From: Pirellulales bacterium
GTDB taxonomy: Bacteria; Planctomycetota; Planctomycetia; Pirellulales; PALSA-1355
NCBI GenBank assembly: GCA_022844125.1
Contig: JALHMI010000004.1
Coordinates: 352,777-416,776, forward strand
Length of the DNA: 64,000 bases
Reading direction: 5' to 3'
Shown: positions 27,489-36,546 of the stretch, one piece after another
How positions within the stretch are numbered: the first letter of the stretch is position 1
How the letters are laid out: every line of letters starts with the position of its first letter
Notes under the pieces: generated by a model
Seen by the model: only the letters and a program-made list of their open reading frames with translations
Databases searched by the model: none
What the model was told of the DNA's origin: nothing
Translations under genes and position numbers: made by a program

Positions 27489-28283
27489 CTAGTTCCCCAG
27501 CACATCCTTCATCGTATACAGCCCTGCCGGTTTACCGGCCAGAAACTTCGCCGCCGCCAGCGCGCCATGCGCATAACAGTCGCGATTCGTGGCTTTGACC
27601 GTGATCTCCAGCGTTTCGCCCAGAAGGCCAAACACGATCGTGTGCTCGCCCGGGTTGTCGCCGGTGCGGAGCGCGTGATAGCCGATTTCGCCGTGCGGGC
27701 GCTGACCGGGGCGACCTGATCGGCCGTGCACAACGTCTTTCTGCCCCATCACGCCGGCGATGATTTCGCCGAACTTGAGGGCCGTGCCGCTGGGGGCGTC
27801 TTCCTTAAAGCGATGATGCCGCTCGATGATCTCGACGTCCGCCCCGCCGGGATGATCCTTGAGCGCCTTGGCCGCCGACTCGCTGAGCTGCATGGCCAGG
27901 TTCACCGCCAGGCTCATGCTCGGCGCCCACAGGATCGGAATCCCACCCGCCGCGGCGCGGATCTTCTCCTGCTGCTCGGGCTCCAGGCCGGTCGTCGCGA
28001 CGACCAGCGGAATCTTCTGCTCCAGGCACCGCGCGACGATCGAATCCGTCGCCTGCGGTACGGAGAAATCGATTACCACGTCGAGATCTTTTGGTAGCCC
28101 GGCCGAGAGTGGCACGCCGATTGGGCCCACGCCCGCCATCGTGCCCGCGTCGGTCCCGAGCTTTGAATGCGACGCATGTTCGATGGCGGCAACGACCGAA
28201 AGTTCCGGATCGGCACTGGCCAGTGCGATCAGCCGCTGACCCATCCGTCCGGCGGCGCCGTTGATTCCAAGCTTAAGTGGCAT
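27489..28283 (-). CDS. dapB: 4-hydroxy-tetrahydrodipicolinate reductase
   Basis: A 264-aa enzyme reducing 4-hydroxy-tetrahydrodipicolinate with NAD(P)H in lysine and diaminopimelate synthesis. ATG 28283 has GAGG 7 bases upstream; the extension to 28331 is ignored. The nucleotide site GINGAAGRMGQRL is at residues 6-18. The DapB signature EIIERHHRFKEDAPSGTAL gives the active His pair, Lys and the substrate-binding GTA. The VATTGL segment is also typical. It lies 71 bp after thrC, grouping two aspartate-family pathway genes. Confidence 0.94.
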   Translation of the reverse strand: MPLKLGINGAAGRMGQRLIALASADPELSVVAAIEHASHSKLGTDAGTMAGVGPIGVPLSAGLPKDLDVVIDFSVPQATDSIVARCLEQKIPLVVATTGLEPEQQEKIRAAAGGIPILWAPSMSLAVNLAMQLSESAAKALKDHPGGADVEIIERHHRFKEDAPSGTALKFGEIIAGVMGQKDVVHGRSGRPGQRPHGEIGYHALRTGDNPGEHTIVFGLLGETLEITVKATNRDCYAHGALAAAKFLAGKPAGLYTMKDVLGN

Positions 28284-28354
28284 GCGGTCCCTCGGTGCCC
28301 GGTCAATATGCTGATAGGACCCCGCCGGCAAAGCCGGGGGCTATAGAATGAATG

Positions 28355-29752
28355 CTAACTATAAAGCTGAATCGCTTTGACGATCTCGTCGAGCTCGTTC
28401 GGCACAGCGACTGCGCGGTTGGCGTACGAGGCTCGCTTCACGCCGCGGCTCCCCAGTACCTTGTTGAACTGATCCTGGTCGGTCGTGTGATAGGCGACCG
28501 TCGCGGTCGGATCCTTGAGCTGGTGACCAGTGAGGATGCAGACCACGCGTTCATCCGGCTGAATGACGCCTTGTTCGACCAGCAGCTTCGCACCGGCGAC
28601 GCTCGCGGCGCTCGCCGGCTCGCAGCCCATCCCGCCTGCGCCTACCTGGGCCTTGGCGTCCAGAATCTCCTGATCGCTCACTTCGCGGACCACGCCGTCG
28701 CAGAATTCCAGCGCTCGCAGGCACTTGTCGAGGTTCACCGGCCGATTGATTTCGATGGCGCTGGCGATCGTCGAAGCCCGCCGCGCATGTTCGTCGAGTT
28801 CCTGGTAGTACCCGTCGGCAACCGACTGATCGGGCTCGCCGCCGTTCCAGCGCAAGCTGCGCTTCTCGTACAGCTCGTGCAGGGTATTGGAGCCCGTGGC
28901 ATTAATCACGGCCAGCCGCGGCACGCGATCAATCAGGCCGATCTCCTTCATCTCGGCAAACGCTTTGCCGAACGCACTCGAGTTCCCCAGGTTGCCGCCG
29001 GGCACCACGATCCAGTCGGGCACTTCCCACCGCAGCCCTTCGAGCACCCGGCACATGATCGTTTTTTGCCCCTCCAGCCGGAACGGATTCACGCTGTTCA
29101 CCAGATAAATCCCCAGCCGGCTGGAGACCTCTCTCACTCGGGCCATCGCGTCATCGAAGTCACCAGCGATCTGCATGGTGAGCGCGCCATAGTCGAGCGC
29201 CTGCGACAGCTTGCCGTACGAGATCTTGCCTGAGCCGATGAAGATCACGGCTTTCATCAGGTGGGTAACCGAGCAGTAGAGCGCGAGCGAGGCGCTGGTG
29301 TTGCCGGTCGATGCGCAGGCCGCACGCTTGGCGCCGATGGTGTGCGCGTGCGTAAAAGCGGCGGTCATGCCGTTGTCTTTGAAGCTGCCCGAGGGGTTCA
29401 TGCCTTCGTATTCCAGCAGCAGCTTGCCGGCGCCTTTGAGTCCGACATACTTCGCCACGGCGGGCGCAGACTGCAAGAGCGTCTGGCCCTCGCCGATCGT
29501 GACCACCTGCTCGCGCTTGGCGAACGGGAGTAGTTCGTAGAACCGCCAGACGCCGCTGAGCGCCAGCGGGTCATAGCGCTGCGACCACTTGCCCTCGAAG
29601 TAAGAAAGCTCGCGCGGCGGGTTCAGGCGGTCCCAGTCGTAGACCACGTCGAGCAAACCGCCGCAGGCCTGGCAGGCGACGCGCACCTCGTCAATGGCGT
29701 AGGTGGCCGCGCAGGAGGGGCGAATACAACGTTGGTAAGCGAGATCGGTCAA
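28355..29752 (-). CDS. thrC: Threonine synthase
   Basis: This 465-aa PLP enzyme converts O-phosphohomoserine to threonine. The N-terminal [13 protein letters not shown] and [12 protein letters not shown] hold two CxnC pairs typical of the zinc-ribbon start of this ThrC type. The PLP lysine lies in [11 protein letters not shown], with [12 protein letters not shown] binding the cofactor phosphate and [16 protein letters not shown] further on. The start is TTG 29752; no ATG or good ribosome site lies upstream, and starting later would remove the zinc ribbon. It is the first gene of a thrC-dapB-hypothetical operon. Confidence 0.93.
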   Translation of the reverse strand: MTDLAYQRCIRPSCAATYAIDEVRVACQACGGLLDVVYDWDRLNPPRELSYFEGKWSQRYDPLALSGVWRFYELLPFAKREQVVTIGEGQTLLQSAPAVAKYVGLKGAGKLLLEYEGMNPSGSFKDNGMTAAFTHAHTIGAKRAACASTGNTSASLALYCSVTHLMKAVIFIGSGKISYGKLSQALDYGALTMQIAGDFDDAMARVREVSSRLGIYLVNSVNPFRLEGQKTIMCRVLEGLRWEVPDWIVVPGGNLGNSSAFGKAFAEMKEIGLIDRVPRLAVINATGSNTLHELYEKRSLRWNGGEPDQSVADGYYQELDEHARRASTIASAIEINRPVNLDKCLRALEFCDGVVREVSDQEILDAKAQVGAGGMGCEPASAASVAGAKLLVEQGVIQPDERVVCILTGHQLKDPTATVAYHTTDQDQFNKVLGSRGVKRASYANRAVAVPNELDEIVKAIQLYS

Positions 29753-30265
29753 TGTGGCGGCGCGAATGGCTTGGGCTCCCCGGCAAATGACCCACGCCGC
29801 AACTCAGTCGGCGGGGTACAGAAGCACGAGTTTCGACGCCAGAACGAGACCCACCCCGTCGCCAGGATTCTCGCTCACAGACGGCTTTTCGCCCACCGCG
29901 TACGCAAAGATTCAGCCACGCTTGCACCAACAGCCATGCCCTCAGGAGGCATAACAGCGGGCAGGCCGAACTGGGCGGCGAGCACCGAAACCGCCTCTAG
30001 TCTAAGTCAGCGTTCGGCCGGATGTCTAGCTGTGCCCACTGCGATTGCCACGGCACCGTAGTTGTTTGCGGGGGGCGGCTTGCGGCAGTTTACGCAATCG
30101 CGCAAATCCAGTCCACACCCCAGCTTAGCAGAGCGCAATTGGCGGGTGTTTGTTTGACAGCCGGGAGTCGCGATTTTAGAATGATGATTTTGTAGTACCC
30201 CAAAATGGGGTCAATCTGATCGGATACACTCTGCTCCACCGTCGTTGCTCTCGGAGATGTCAGCT
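29753..30265. other. Intergenic region, 513 bp, divergent
   Basis: This gap separates thrC (minus) and the dksA-like gene (plus). It contains the consensus promoter at 30154-30182. Short ORFs here have Arg/Pro-rich translations and no ribosome sites. No riboswitch-like structure was recognised upstream of thrC. Confidence 0.5.
30154..30182 (+). promoter_or_regulatory. Consensus sigma70-type promoter of the dksA-like gene
   Basis: TTGACA (30154-30159), a 17-base spacer and TAGAAT (30177-30182) match the housekeeping consensus almost perfectly. The predicted start of transcription is about 30189, leaving a leader of about 75 bases before ATG 30266. This is the clearest promoter in the window. 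Confidence 0.75.
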
Positions 30266-30637
30266 ATGAAGAAGGCTGAGATGAAGGTGTACAAGGAACG
30301 ACTCCTGGCCCTGCGTGCCCGACTGCGTGGCGACGTTGACGCCATGGCAGACGCAGCGTTGCGAAAAACCCGCTCGGAAGCGAATGGCGACCTCTCCAGC
30401 ATGCCCATTCACATGGCGGACATTGGCAGCGACAACTACGAACAAGAGTTCACCCTGACGCTGATGCAGTCGGACGAGGTGACGCTCGAGTCGATTGAAG
30501 CCGCCATCGAAAGGATCGAAGACGGCATTTTTGGCGCCTGCGAAGAATGTTCGGGGCCGATTAGCAAGGCCCGCCTGAACGCGATTCCCTACACTCCGCT
30601 GTGCATCAAGTGTGCGCAGAAGATGGAGAACCGCTAG
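30266..30637 (+). CDS. DksA/TraR-family zinc-finger regulator
   Basis: A 123-aa protein. ATG 30266 is 9 bases after GGAG; upstream in-frame starts (TTG 30245, ATG 30257) are less well placed. An N-terminal coiled coil (about residues 5-75) is followed by the C4 zinc finger CEECSGPI...CIKC at about 91-115, followed by AQKME. Family members insert a coiled coil into the secondary channel of RNA polymerase and, with ppGpp, adjust rRNA and stress transcription. The usual acidic DxxDxA tip is not plainly present, so a CarD-unrelated DksA-like or TraR-like role is the safe call. Strong own promoter and terminator indicate a monocistronic, highly expressed gene. Confidence 0.85.
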   Translation: MKKAEMKVYKERLLALRARLRGDVDAMADAALRKTRSEANGDLSSMPIHMADIGSDNYEQEFTLTLMQSDEVTLESIEAAIERIEDGIFGACEECSGPISKARLNAIPYTPLCIKCAQKMENR

Positions 30638-31143
30638 GAGTTAGATGCCGGCTGACCGGCCGCGCTGTGGTTTTCATCGATGTACAAACAGCGCCGCGGG
30701 CGACCCTCTGAAGGTTGCTCGCGGCGTTTCTTGTTTTCGGACATGCGAAACTTTCGCAGTCTCTTTGGAGATCGGAATCGAACCTCTACCGGATGGCGGC
30801 TGCGCACATCCCGTGTATATCCTTATCTTCATGAGACTTGCGCACTTATGCAAATACCCCCCCACGGGTGCGGATTTGCTTTGACGCACGCCGATTTTTC
30901 TGCCAAATTTACGCGCGTCAGCATTTCCTTTGGGTGAATTGCTTGGCCAACTGGTAGGGGTTAGCTCGTTGACTGCCGAGCTGACTTGCCGAGCGATAAG
31001 CCCTTCGTGCGTCTTCGTCGTGTCGCGGTATCAAAATGGCGGCCGTCGCCGGGACGGCAGCCCCCGTTTCATATGTGGTCCAACGCCTGGCCGTCTTGCG
31101 CCACGCGCTGTTGCCACGGCGGCCTCTCCTCAGGCAGCGACGG
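30638..31143. other. Intergenic region, about 506 bp, with terminator
   Basis: The first part holds the terminator of the dksA-like gene. The rest (30738-31143) contains a relatively AT-rich patch near 30830-30930 that may hold the promoter of the Rrf2 gene. No RNA gene was recognised; a T-arm-like string near 30770 does not form a tRNA fold. Confidence 0.5.
30692..30737 (+). terminator. Intrinsic terminator of the dksA-like gene
   Basis: CGCCGCGGGCGACC pairs with GGTTGCTCGCGGCG (14 bp including two G-U pairs) around the loop CTCTGAA, directly followed by TTTCTTGTTTT. This is a textbook rho-independent terminator 55 bp after the stop codon. Confidence 0.85.
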
Positions 31144-31563
31144 ATGAAACTCTCCCGCACAGTGGTTTACGCAGTCCAAGCCACGCTACAACTCGCCGAG
31201 TTGCAGTCGGCCGGGCCTGTCCCTTGCAGTCGACTGGCCAGTGAAGGTCACATGCCCGAGCGGTTCCTGCTGCAAATTCTCCGCGGCCTGGTTACGCATG
31301 GCATCCTCAACTCCACACGTGGTGTTGATGGCGGCTACTCGCTCGATCGCAGTCCCCAGGAAATTTCGCTTCTGGAAGTGATCGAAGCGATCGAAGGTCC
31401 CTTTGGACCCAAGCTGCCCGTGCCTGAGAACGCCAGTTCCGCCGCTCGCCAGCATCAGCTCCGCGAGGCGATCGAAGGTGTTGCGGTAAACCTTCGGCGG
31501 CAACTCCACGGCATCAAGCTCGCGGATCTTGCCGGCTCCGCGCCGCGGGCCCGTTTGGCGTAA
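31144..31563 (+). CDS. Rrf2-family transcriptional regulator without Fe-S cysteines
   Basis: A 139-aa winged-helix regulator starting at ATG 31144, in front of the Rrf2-typical N-terminus MKLSRTVVYAVQATLQLAEL. The recognition region MPERFLLQILRGLVTHGIL and wing TRGVDGGYSLDRSP are characteristic. IscR, NsrR and RirA carry three Cys in the loop after the dimerisation helix; here that loop (about 90-105) has none, and the only Cys is in PCSRLASEG. It may therefore sense something other than an iron-sulfur cluster. The target could be its own gene or the phosphatase gene downstream. Confidence 0.85.
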   Translation: MKLSRTVVYAVQATLQLAELQSAGPVPCSRLASEGHMPERFLLQILRGLVTHGILNSTRGVDGGYSLDRSPQEISLLEVIEAIEGPFGPKLPVPENASSAARQHQLREAIEGVAVNLRRQLHGIKLADLAGSAPRARLA

Positions 31564-31684
31564 AGCCGCCGGCCAAACGGGCACCAAGAATCGTGCGGCG
31601 CCCAAGCGACGCCGGTAGTCGCCGGGTGCGTTCGCACGCGCCACCCTTGGCAGCCGGCCGCCGCTCAGGGTACGCTCAGTGGCC

Positions 31685-32476
31685 ATGAGCACCTCCGAAT
31701 TGCACGCACGTTACGAGTGGGCCGTCAAAATCGCCCAGGAAGCCGGCCGCCACACGCTGAACTACTTCCAGCGGGCCGACCTGGCCGTCGAACTCAAGAG
31801 CGACGCCTCGCCGGTCACGATTGCCGATCGCGAAGCAGAACAACACCTCCGCCAGCGGATCGCCGAGCGCTTTGCCGACGATGCGGTCCTCGGCGAAGAG
31901 TTTGGTGAGCAGCATGGCACGACCGGCTTTCGCTGGATTCTCGACCCGATCGACGGCACCAAGAGCTTCGTCCACGGCGTCCCGCTCTATGGAACGCTGG
32001 TGGCCATCGAGTATGGCGGACGAAGCGTCGTGGGTGTGATCTACATTCCAGCCCTGGACGAGGGCGTGCACGCGCTGTCCGGCGACGGCTGCTGGCATCA
32101 TCGCGGCGGCAATGAGCCGGCGCGAGCGCATGTGAACACAACCGCGCGGCTGGCCGATTCGCTCGTGCTATCCAGCGAGGTGCGCTATCCCACCCCCGGG
32201 CGGCAGCAGGCGCTGCTGAAGCTCGCCCAGTCGGCCCGGATCAACCGCACCTGGGGCGACTGCTACGGCTATTTGCTCGTCGCCACCGGCCGGGCCGAAG
32301 TGATGCTCGATCCGATCATGGGATTGTGGGACATCGCGCCGATGCAGCCGATTCTGGAAGAAGCCGGCGGCACACTCACCGACTGGCACGGCAAGCCGAC
32401 GATCTACTCGGCCGAAGGCATTGCTACCAATGGCCGCGTGCTCGACGAAGTGCTGGCGATTTGCAAAGGCGCGTAG
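31685..32476 (+). CDS. Inositol-monophosphatase-family phosphatase, HisN-like histidinol-phosphatase
   Basis: About 263 aa from ATG 31685 (GTG 31679 is also in frame). Metal-binding motifs of the family are present: LGEEFG (Glu pair), DPIDGTKSFVHG (Asp-Asp-Gly-Thr) and GLWDIAPM (Asp). FVHGVPLYGTLVAIEY and the short C-terminus resemble HisN-type histidinol-phosphate phosphatases rather than SuhB. It probably dephosphorylates histidinol phosphate in histidine synthesis, but other sugar or inositol phosphates cannot be excluded. It ends 10 bp from the convergent redoxin-like gene. Confidence 0.8.
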   Translation: MSTSELHARYEWAVKIAQEAGRHTLNYFQRADLAVELKSDASPVTIADREAEQHLRQRIAERFADDAVLGEEFGEQHGTTGFRWILDPIDGTKSFVHGVPLYGTLVAIEYGGRSVVGVIYIPALDEGVHALSGDGCWHHRGGNEPARAHVNTTARLADSLVLSSEVRYPTPGRQQALLKLAQSARINRTWGDCYGYLLVATGRAEVMLDPIMGLWDIAPMQPILEEAGGTLTDWHGKPTIYSAEGIATNGRVLDEVLAICKGA

Positions 32477-32486
32477 CGGAGAGATC

Positions 32487-33848
32487 TTATTCGCTTTTGC
32501 CCAGCGCCTTGGCCACGACGGCATCGAGCTCGGTCAGCCCCTGGTCGCGCTCAACTTCATAGGTGCCCACGTGGTAGTGGATGATTTTCCCCTCGGGACC
32601 GATCACCACGAACAGCGGCAGGCTCGCGCCGACGACCCGCGGATCGCCAAATGCACGGAGGAGTTCGCCACGATCCAGTAGCACCGGATAGCTGAGGTTC
32701 ATGAACGACTTCAGCTTTCGCACGCTCCGCTGGGCCGCGCCGCGAGTCGACTCATCTCCTAGCCGCGAATTCACCGCCACGCCATAAAGCTGCAAGCCCG
32801 ACGGGCGATGCCGCTGGTAGAGAAAATCGAGATAGCCGACCTGGCCGTAGGGCTCGCGTAGCGGTTCGTCGCGGTAGTCCCAAAAGTGCAGGACCGTAAC
32901 TTGCCCCTTGAGGTCCTCTGTCTTCAGGGACTCGCCGCTCGAGCCGCGCAAGGCGAACTCCTCGACGGTTTTGCCTACAAACTTATCCTGAATGCCTGCC
33001 ACGGCGTCGTTGCGTCCCGCCTGTAGTTCCAAGTCGCGGGCCGCGACCTTCGCCAGGCCGCCCAGTGGCGTGCCCTCGGCCGCCGCCAACAATTGCGGCA
33101 ATTCACGCTTCAGCGTGGCCACCTGGTTTTCGTTCCAGACGATTTCCTGCACGCGCTCGGGCAGCTTGAGCTGGGCCGTCAGTGAGCTGATCGCGGCGAG
33201 CGCTGCTTCGACCTTGGCGAGGTTCGCCGGATCGAGGCTTTCGCTCGCCACTAGCTCCAGCCGCAACTTGTACTCATCACCCCGCCCCATGAACACGCGT
33301 TCTTCCAGGTCGAGCACCAGCGGGCTCTTCTGATCGACCCACAGCGTGCGCTTGGGGCCAAAGCCGTCGCGCACGCCAATCCGCCAGGCAGGCTTTTCAC
33401 CGCGCTTGGCGGGGCGTTCGACTTGATATTGGAACTTGTCGACCTCAAAGGCACTCGTCGCGGTGAGCGGTTCGCTGTGCGTGAAGAACGGCCACAGGAC
33501 GCTGACGACACTCTCGCCCTCGCCGCGATCGAACAGCAGCGCCGGTCCGGTCTGCGTGGTGCGATACGATTTGTCGAGACCCGCACGGCCGAAGCGGGCA
33601 GGCCAGGGGAAGGCGCCGCTGCCGTTTTCTTCGACGAGCCAGGCCACGTCCGAGCCTCCCTCGCCGCTCGCCAGCACCCACAGCGTCAGGTCGAACGCTT
33701 TCTGAGTGTTCGTGGCTTCATCGCCAGCCGCCACGACCGAGCCGCGATACGTGAGCTGCGTGCCCGCGGGAACGGAGACATCCGCCAGAGCCAGAGGCGC
33801 AAGGGCAACGGAAAGCAGAAGTGAGAGCATTGGATGAGTTCCAAGCAT
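32487..33848 (-). CDS. Exported redoxin-like protein with no cysteine
   Basis: A 453-aa protein with a short signal peptide (cleavage near ALADV); ATG 33848 or 33830 may start it. The first ~290 residues are a beta-rich domain of unknown family. The C-terminal ~150 residues have the TlpA/AhpC fold, with GKTVEEFALRGSSGESL, VTVLHFWDYRDEPLREPYGQ and SLPLFVVIGPEGKIIHYHVG. The position that should hold CxxC reads WDYRDE, and I find no Cys in the whole protein. It therefore cannot be a thiol oxidoreductase. It may have a structural or ligand-binding function in the periplasm. Confidence 0.78.
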   Translation of the reverse strand: MLGTHPMLSLLLSVALAPLALADVSVPAGTQLTYRGSVVAAGDEATNTQKAFDLTLWVLASGEGGSDVAWLVEENGSGAFPWPARFGRAGLDKSYRTTQTGPALLFDRGEGESVVSVLWPFFTHSEPLTATSAFEVDKFQYQVERPAKRGEKPAWRIGVRDGFGPKRTLWVDQKSPLVLDLEERVFMGRGDEYKLRLELVASESLDPANLAKVEAALAAISSLTAQLKLPERVQEIVWNENQVATLKRELPQLLAAAEGTPLGGLAKVAARDLELQAGRNDAVAGIQDKFVGKTVEEFALRGSSGESLKTEDLKGQVTVLHFWDYRDEPLREPYGQVGYLDFLYQRHRPSGLQLYGVAVNSRLGDESTRGAAQRSVRKLKSFMNLSYPVLLDRGELLRAFGDPRVVGASLPLFVVIGPEGKIIHYHVGTYEVERDQGLTELDAVVAKALGKSE

Positions 33849-34008
33849 TTTCGTGGGGGAGGGTAGGGCGGCCGTTCAAGTTGACCCGCGGGGCGTCTTC
33901 CAAAACATCCCGGCTATTGTAGCCACGAGTTCCCAGCCGGGCGACTACCGGGCTGCCTGCTGCTTGCCGGGTTGCCTGCGCAAGCCGATGTCCGCTAAAA
34001 TTCCACGT

Positions 34009-34224
34009 ATGAGCCAGCTCCAAACCGTTGCAACATATCCGCAGGCGTTCCTGGCTCATGCCGCGAGAAATTACCTTGCCGAGCAAGGGATTCGCTCCTT
34101 CGTGGCCGATGAGTTCACGACCGATCAAAGCTGGTCGAACTACATCGAAGCCAAGCTTCAGGTCGCCGCCGAGGATGCAGAGCGGGCTGCCTCGCTGCTC
34201 GCGGCGGTGCAACTTACGCCGTAG
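34009..34224 (+). CDS. DUF2007-like small protein
   Basis: A 71-aa protein starting at ATG 34009. It has the pattern of DUF2007 signal-transducing-type proteins: an N-terminal strand TVATYPQAFLAHAARNYL, GIRSFVADEF, and a C-terminal helix VAAEDAERAASLLAAV. The fold resembles the PII/ferredoxin-like family, but the role is unknown. It is divergent from the redoxin-like gene and ends 14 bp from the convergent glycoside-hydrolase-like gene. The open frame continues upstream to 33853 but the extra part is not family-like. Confidence 0.75.
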   Translation: MSQLQTVATYPQAFLAHAARNYLAEQGIRSFVADEFTTDQSWSNYIEAKLQVAAEDAERAASLLAAVQLTP

Positions 34225-34238
34225 CGGACGTTGTTTCG

Positions 34239-36539
34239 CTACTTGCCGCCGGCAACCTCGGGCGCAATTTCCGCGACGACCATCGTGTGGACGTCCAGCC
34301 GGGGGACGGTCACCGACCAGCCCTGTTCCGCTCGCGTAACGTCAAGGTCCTTGCTCCCCGGCTCCAGGTGCACGCGGGTAATCCGGTAGTGCGGCCCAAA
34401 CGTCACCCGAATGTCGTGGATCGGCAGGGTCTCCTCGCGCAGCGGCACATCATCCACCGGTAGCGCATGCTGCGAGGTCGTGTTCACGTCGTTGAACAAG
34501 TGCACGACCAGTCGCTCGCCGTCGCGCACTTGCCGCATAACGGTCGAGTGTACGCACATCGGCGCTTCGACCGTGACCGGCACATGGTCGCCGGCGGCCC
34601 ACTGGATGGCATGCTTGAGCGCCAGTCGCTGATAAGGATACGCGTACAGATAGTACGCGGCGTCGAGCCCGCCGGCGAAGTAGACCACGCGGCCTTCGCC
34701 GTACTGGTGCGTGATGACACCTGGTAGCGTCTCGGCGCCAGCCGTCTTGGTCCGCAGCGTGGCGATCGTTCGGGAGTCGGCTGCCGGCTCGACACGCACC
34801 GCTGGCCCCTTGAACGTCACGCTCTGCTCGCCGACGTAAGTTTTCATCCGCCCCTGGTTCAAGAGCGACGCCGGATCCTGCTGGAAGTCGAACACATTTT
34901 TCCGCTTCTCCCAATAGTCGGGCCCGATGCTCTTGGCGAAGTTCAGGTCGAGCTGCGGTTGGACCGCGCCGTCTCCGCTCGCCGGCAGCCCGCGATAGTG
35001 CACGCCCAAGACTTCGGCCAGGGCGAAGTCGTCGCGCGGATCGCCAAACTCGTTGAACAGTGATACGTCGAGACTCGCCACCAATCCGCCGCCCGCTTTG
35101 ACATATGCCTCAATCGCCGCCACTTGGGTGTCGTCCAGGCAAGCCGTGTTCGGCAGGACGATCACCTTGTATCTGGCCAGATCTTCCGGCGTCAGGTTCC
35201 AATCGTTGATCACCGTCGTCGGCAGATGCTCCTCCACCGCGGTGCGAAACGTCCCAAACACGGCCGCCAGGTAACGCTCTTCGACCAAGCCACTCGAACG
35301 CCCATAGAAGTTACGCGTGTTGTCGCTCATCACCAGCCCGCACCACGGCTCGGGCTGCTTATGCGTCAGCCACGGCTTGCGGGCCTGCACGGCGTCCATC
35401 ATCGCATACAGCTCGTCCTGCAGGTTCGCGGGCTGCGCGACCGCGATGCTCGGCGCCGCGCCATAGGTGAGCGCGAGCATCATTCGCCGTTCGATCTCGG
35501 TGGGCGGAAAACTGTCTTTGCCGTACGGGTTGCCGTGCGAGAGGATGTACGGCTCGCTGAACGCCACGCGATGATTCGTCACCGCCCAGATGTAAGCGTT
35601 CGCAAACGCCGGCACGATCGTCGTCCCGCGGTTCGTCTCGTCGAGCCAGAACTCCTGGTCGGGGGCATCCAGCAGCAGGTTCATCCGGGCCGGCATGTTG
35701 CGCGGAATGTCGCGAAAATGGCCGAACCGCCCGGCGTTCGTGGTCCAGGTGACGAGCGCGATCTGGGGATTGATCCCCTTGAGTCGCGATTGCATCCGGC
35801 GCACCAGGTCTTCCATCCTTCGATCGGCCCAGTGCTGATACCGTCGAAACGCCGGATCGTTCATGTCGAGATTGGGGATCTCCGCGCCCGTGTCTCGCCG
35901 GAAGTTTTCGCGGCAGTGCTGACAGTAACAGGAACCGCCGTAGTGCAGGCCATCGAAACTGAAGGCGTCGACTTGCGGAAACTCGGTGACGATCTCCGCG
36001 AGCACATCAATGAAGAAGTCGCCGTATGGACCCAGCAGGCAGAGCATCCCGCCGTGCGGAAATTGCTTGAGATCGATCGTGGGAATCTCGGTCGTGTTGG
36101 TCGCGATCCGCCGCCACTCGGGATGCTTCTCGTACACCTCGCCTTGCAAGCACGGCGGATAGACGCCCAGGATGCGCACGCCGACTTGTTCGTATTCGGC
36201 AATGTCTTTCGGCAGCCGATCCAGCGGCACGTGCGGACTACGACGTTCCAGCAGCTTGCTGTCGTAATAGGCGTAGAACGGATCGACGAAGCCCATCTCG
36301 CTGATCGTCACGCCATGTTTTGCAGCACGCTCACGAGCAGCGCTATCCATCACCGACAGCGTGTACCCGCAACCGATGGTGTCTTGCACCCAGCCCGGGA
36401 TGCGAATCTCTCGGAACGGCTGTTTGTCGAACGGCTGGGCGAGGATCGTGCGATCGAAGATGTCGGGAGTGCTTGTTTGGGCCAGGGCCAGGGCGGAAAG
36501 CACACGCCAAACGACGAGACAGACAAACGCGATTCGCAT
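34239..36539 (-). CDS. Exported glycoside-hydrolase-like protein with beta-galactosidase trimerisation-type domain
   Basis: A 766-aa protein from ATG 36539, with GGAG 10 bases upstream and a signal peptide at residues 1-21. The first half is a TIM-barrel-like catalytic region containing DAFSFDGLHYGGSCYCQHC, where Asp in FSFDGLH is a candidate catalytic acid, followed by a CxCxxC cluster. The middle, about residues 430-640, resembles the GATase-like trimerisation domain of GH42 enzymes (LARYKVIVLPNTACL, VKAGGGLVASLD, YGEGRVVYFAGG). The C-terminal 100 residues form a beta domain. It probably hydrolyses an imported or surface polysaccharide; the family number cannot be given from reading alone. 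Confidence 0.72.
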   Translation of the reverse strand: MRIAFVCLVVWRVLSALALAQTSTPDIFDRTILAQPFDKQPFREIRIPGWVQDTIGCGYTLSVMDSAARERAAKHGVTISEMGFVDPFYAYYDSKLLERRSPHVPLDRLPKDIAEYEQVGVRILGVYPPCLQGEVYEKHPEWRRIATNTTEIPTIDLKQFPHGGMLCLLGPYGDFFIDVLAEIVTEFPQVDAFSFDGLHYGGSCYCQHCRENFRRDTGAEIPNLDMNDPAFRRYQHWADRRMEDLVRRMQSRLKGINPQIALVTWTTNAGRFGHFRDIPRNMPARMNLLLDAPDQEFWLDETNRGTTIVPAFANAYIWAVTNHRVAFSEPYILSHGNPYGKDSFPPTEIERRMMLALTYGAAPSIAVAQPANLQDELYAMMDAVQARKPWLTHKQPEPWCGLVMSDNTRNFYGRSSGLVEERYLAAVFGTFRTAVEEHLPTTVINDWNLTPEDLARYKVIVLPNTACLDDTQVAAIEAYVKAGGGLVASLDVSLFNEFGDPRDDFALAEVLGVHYRGLPASGDGAVQPQLDLNFAKSIGPDYWEKRKNVFDFQQDPASLLNQGRMKTYVGEQSVTFKGPAVRVEPAADSRTIATLRTKTAGAETLPGVITHQYGEGRVVYFAGGLDAAYYLYAYPYQRLALKHAIQWAAGDHVPVTVEAPMCVHSTVMRQVRDGERLVVHLFNDVNTTSQHALPVDDVPLREETLPIHDIRVTFGPHYRITRVHLEPGSKDLDVTRAEQGWSVTVPRLDVHTMVVAEIAPEVAGGK

Positions 36540-36546
36540 GGTCGTA

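Noticed and set aside
30760-30800. T-arm-like string (reverse complement contains GGTTCGATTCC), possible tRNA on the minus strand
   Set aside because: The flanking bases cannot form the 5-bp T stem, and no acceptor or anticodon stem is present.
30645-30884. 79-aa ORF after the dksA-like gene
   Set aside because: It runs straight through the intrinsic terminator and lacks a ribosome site.
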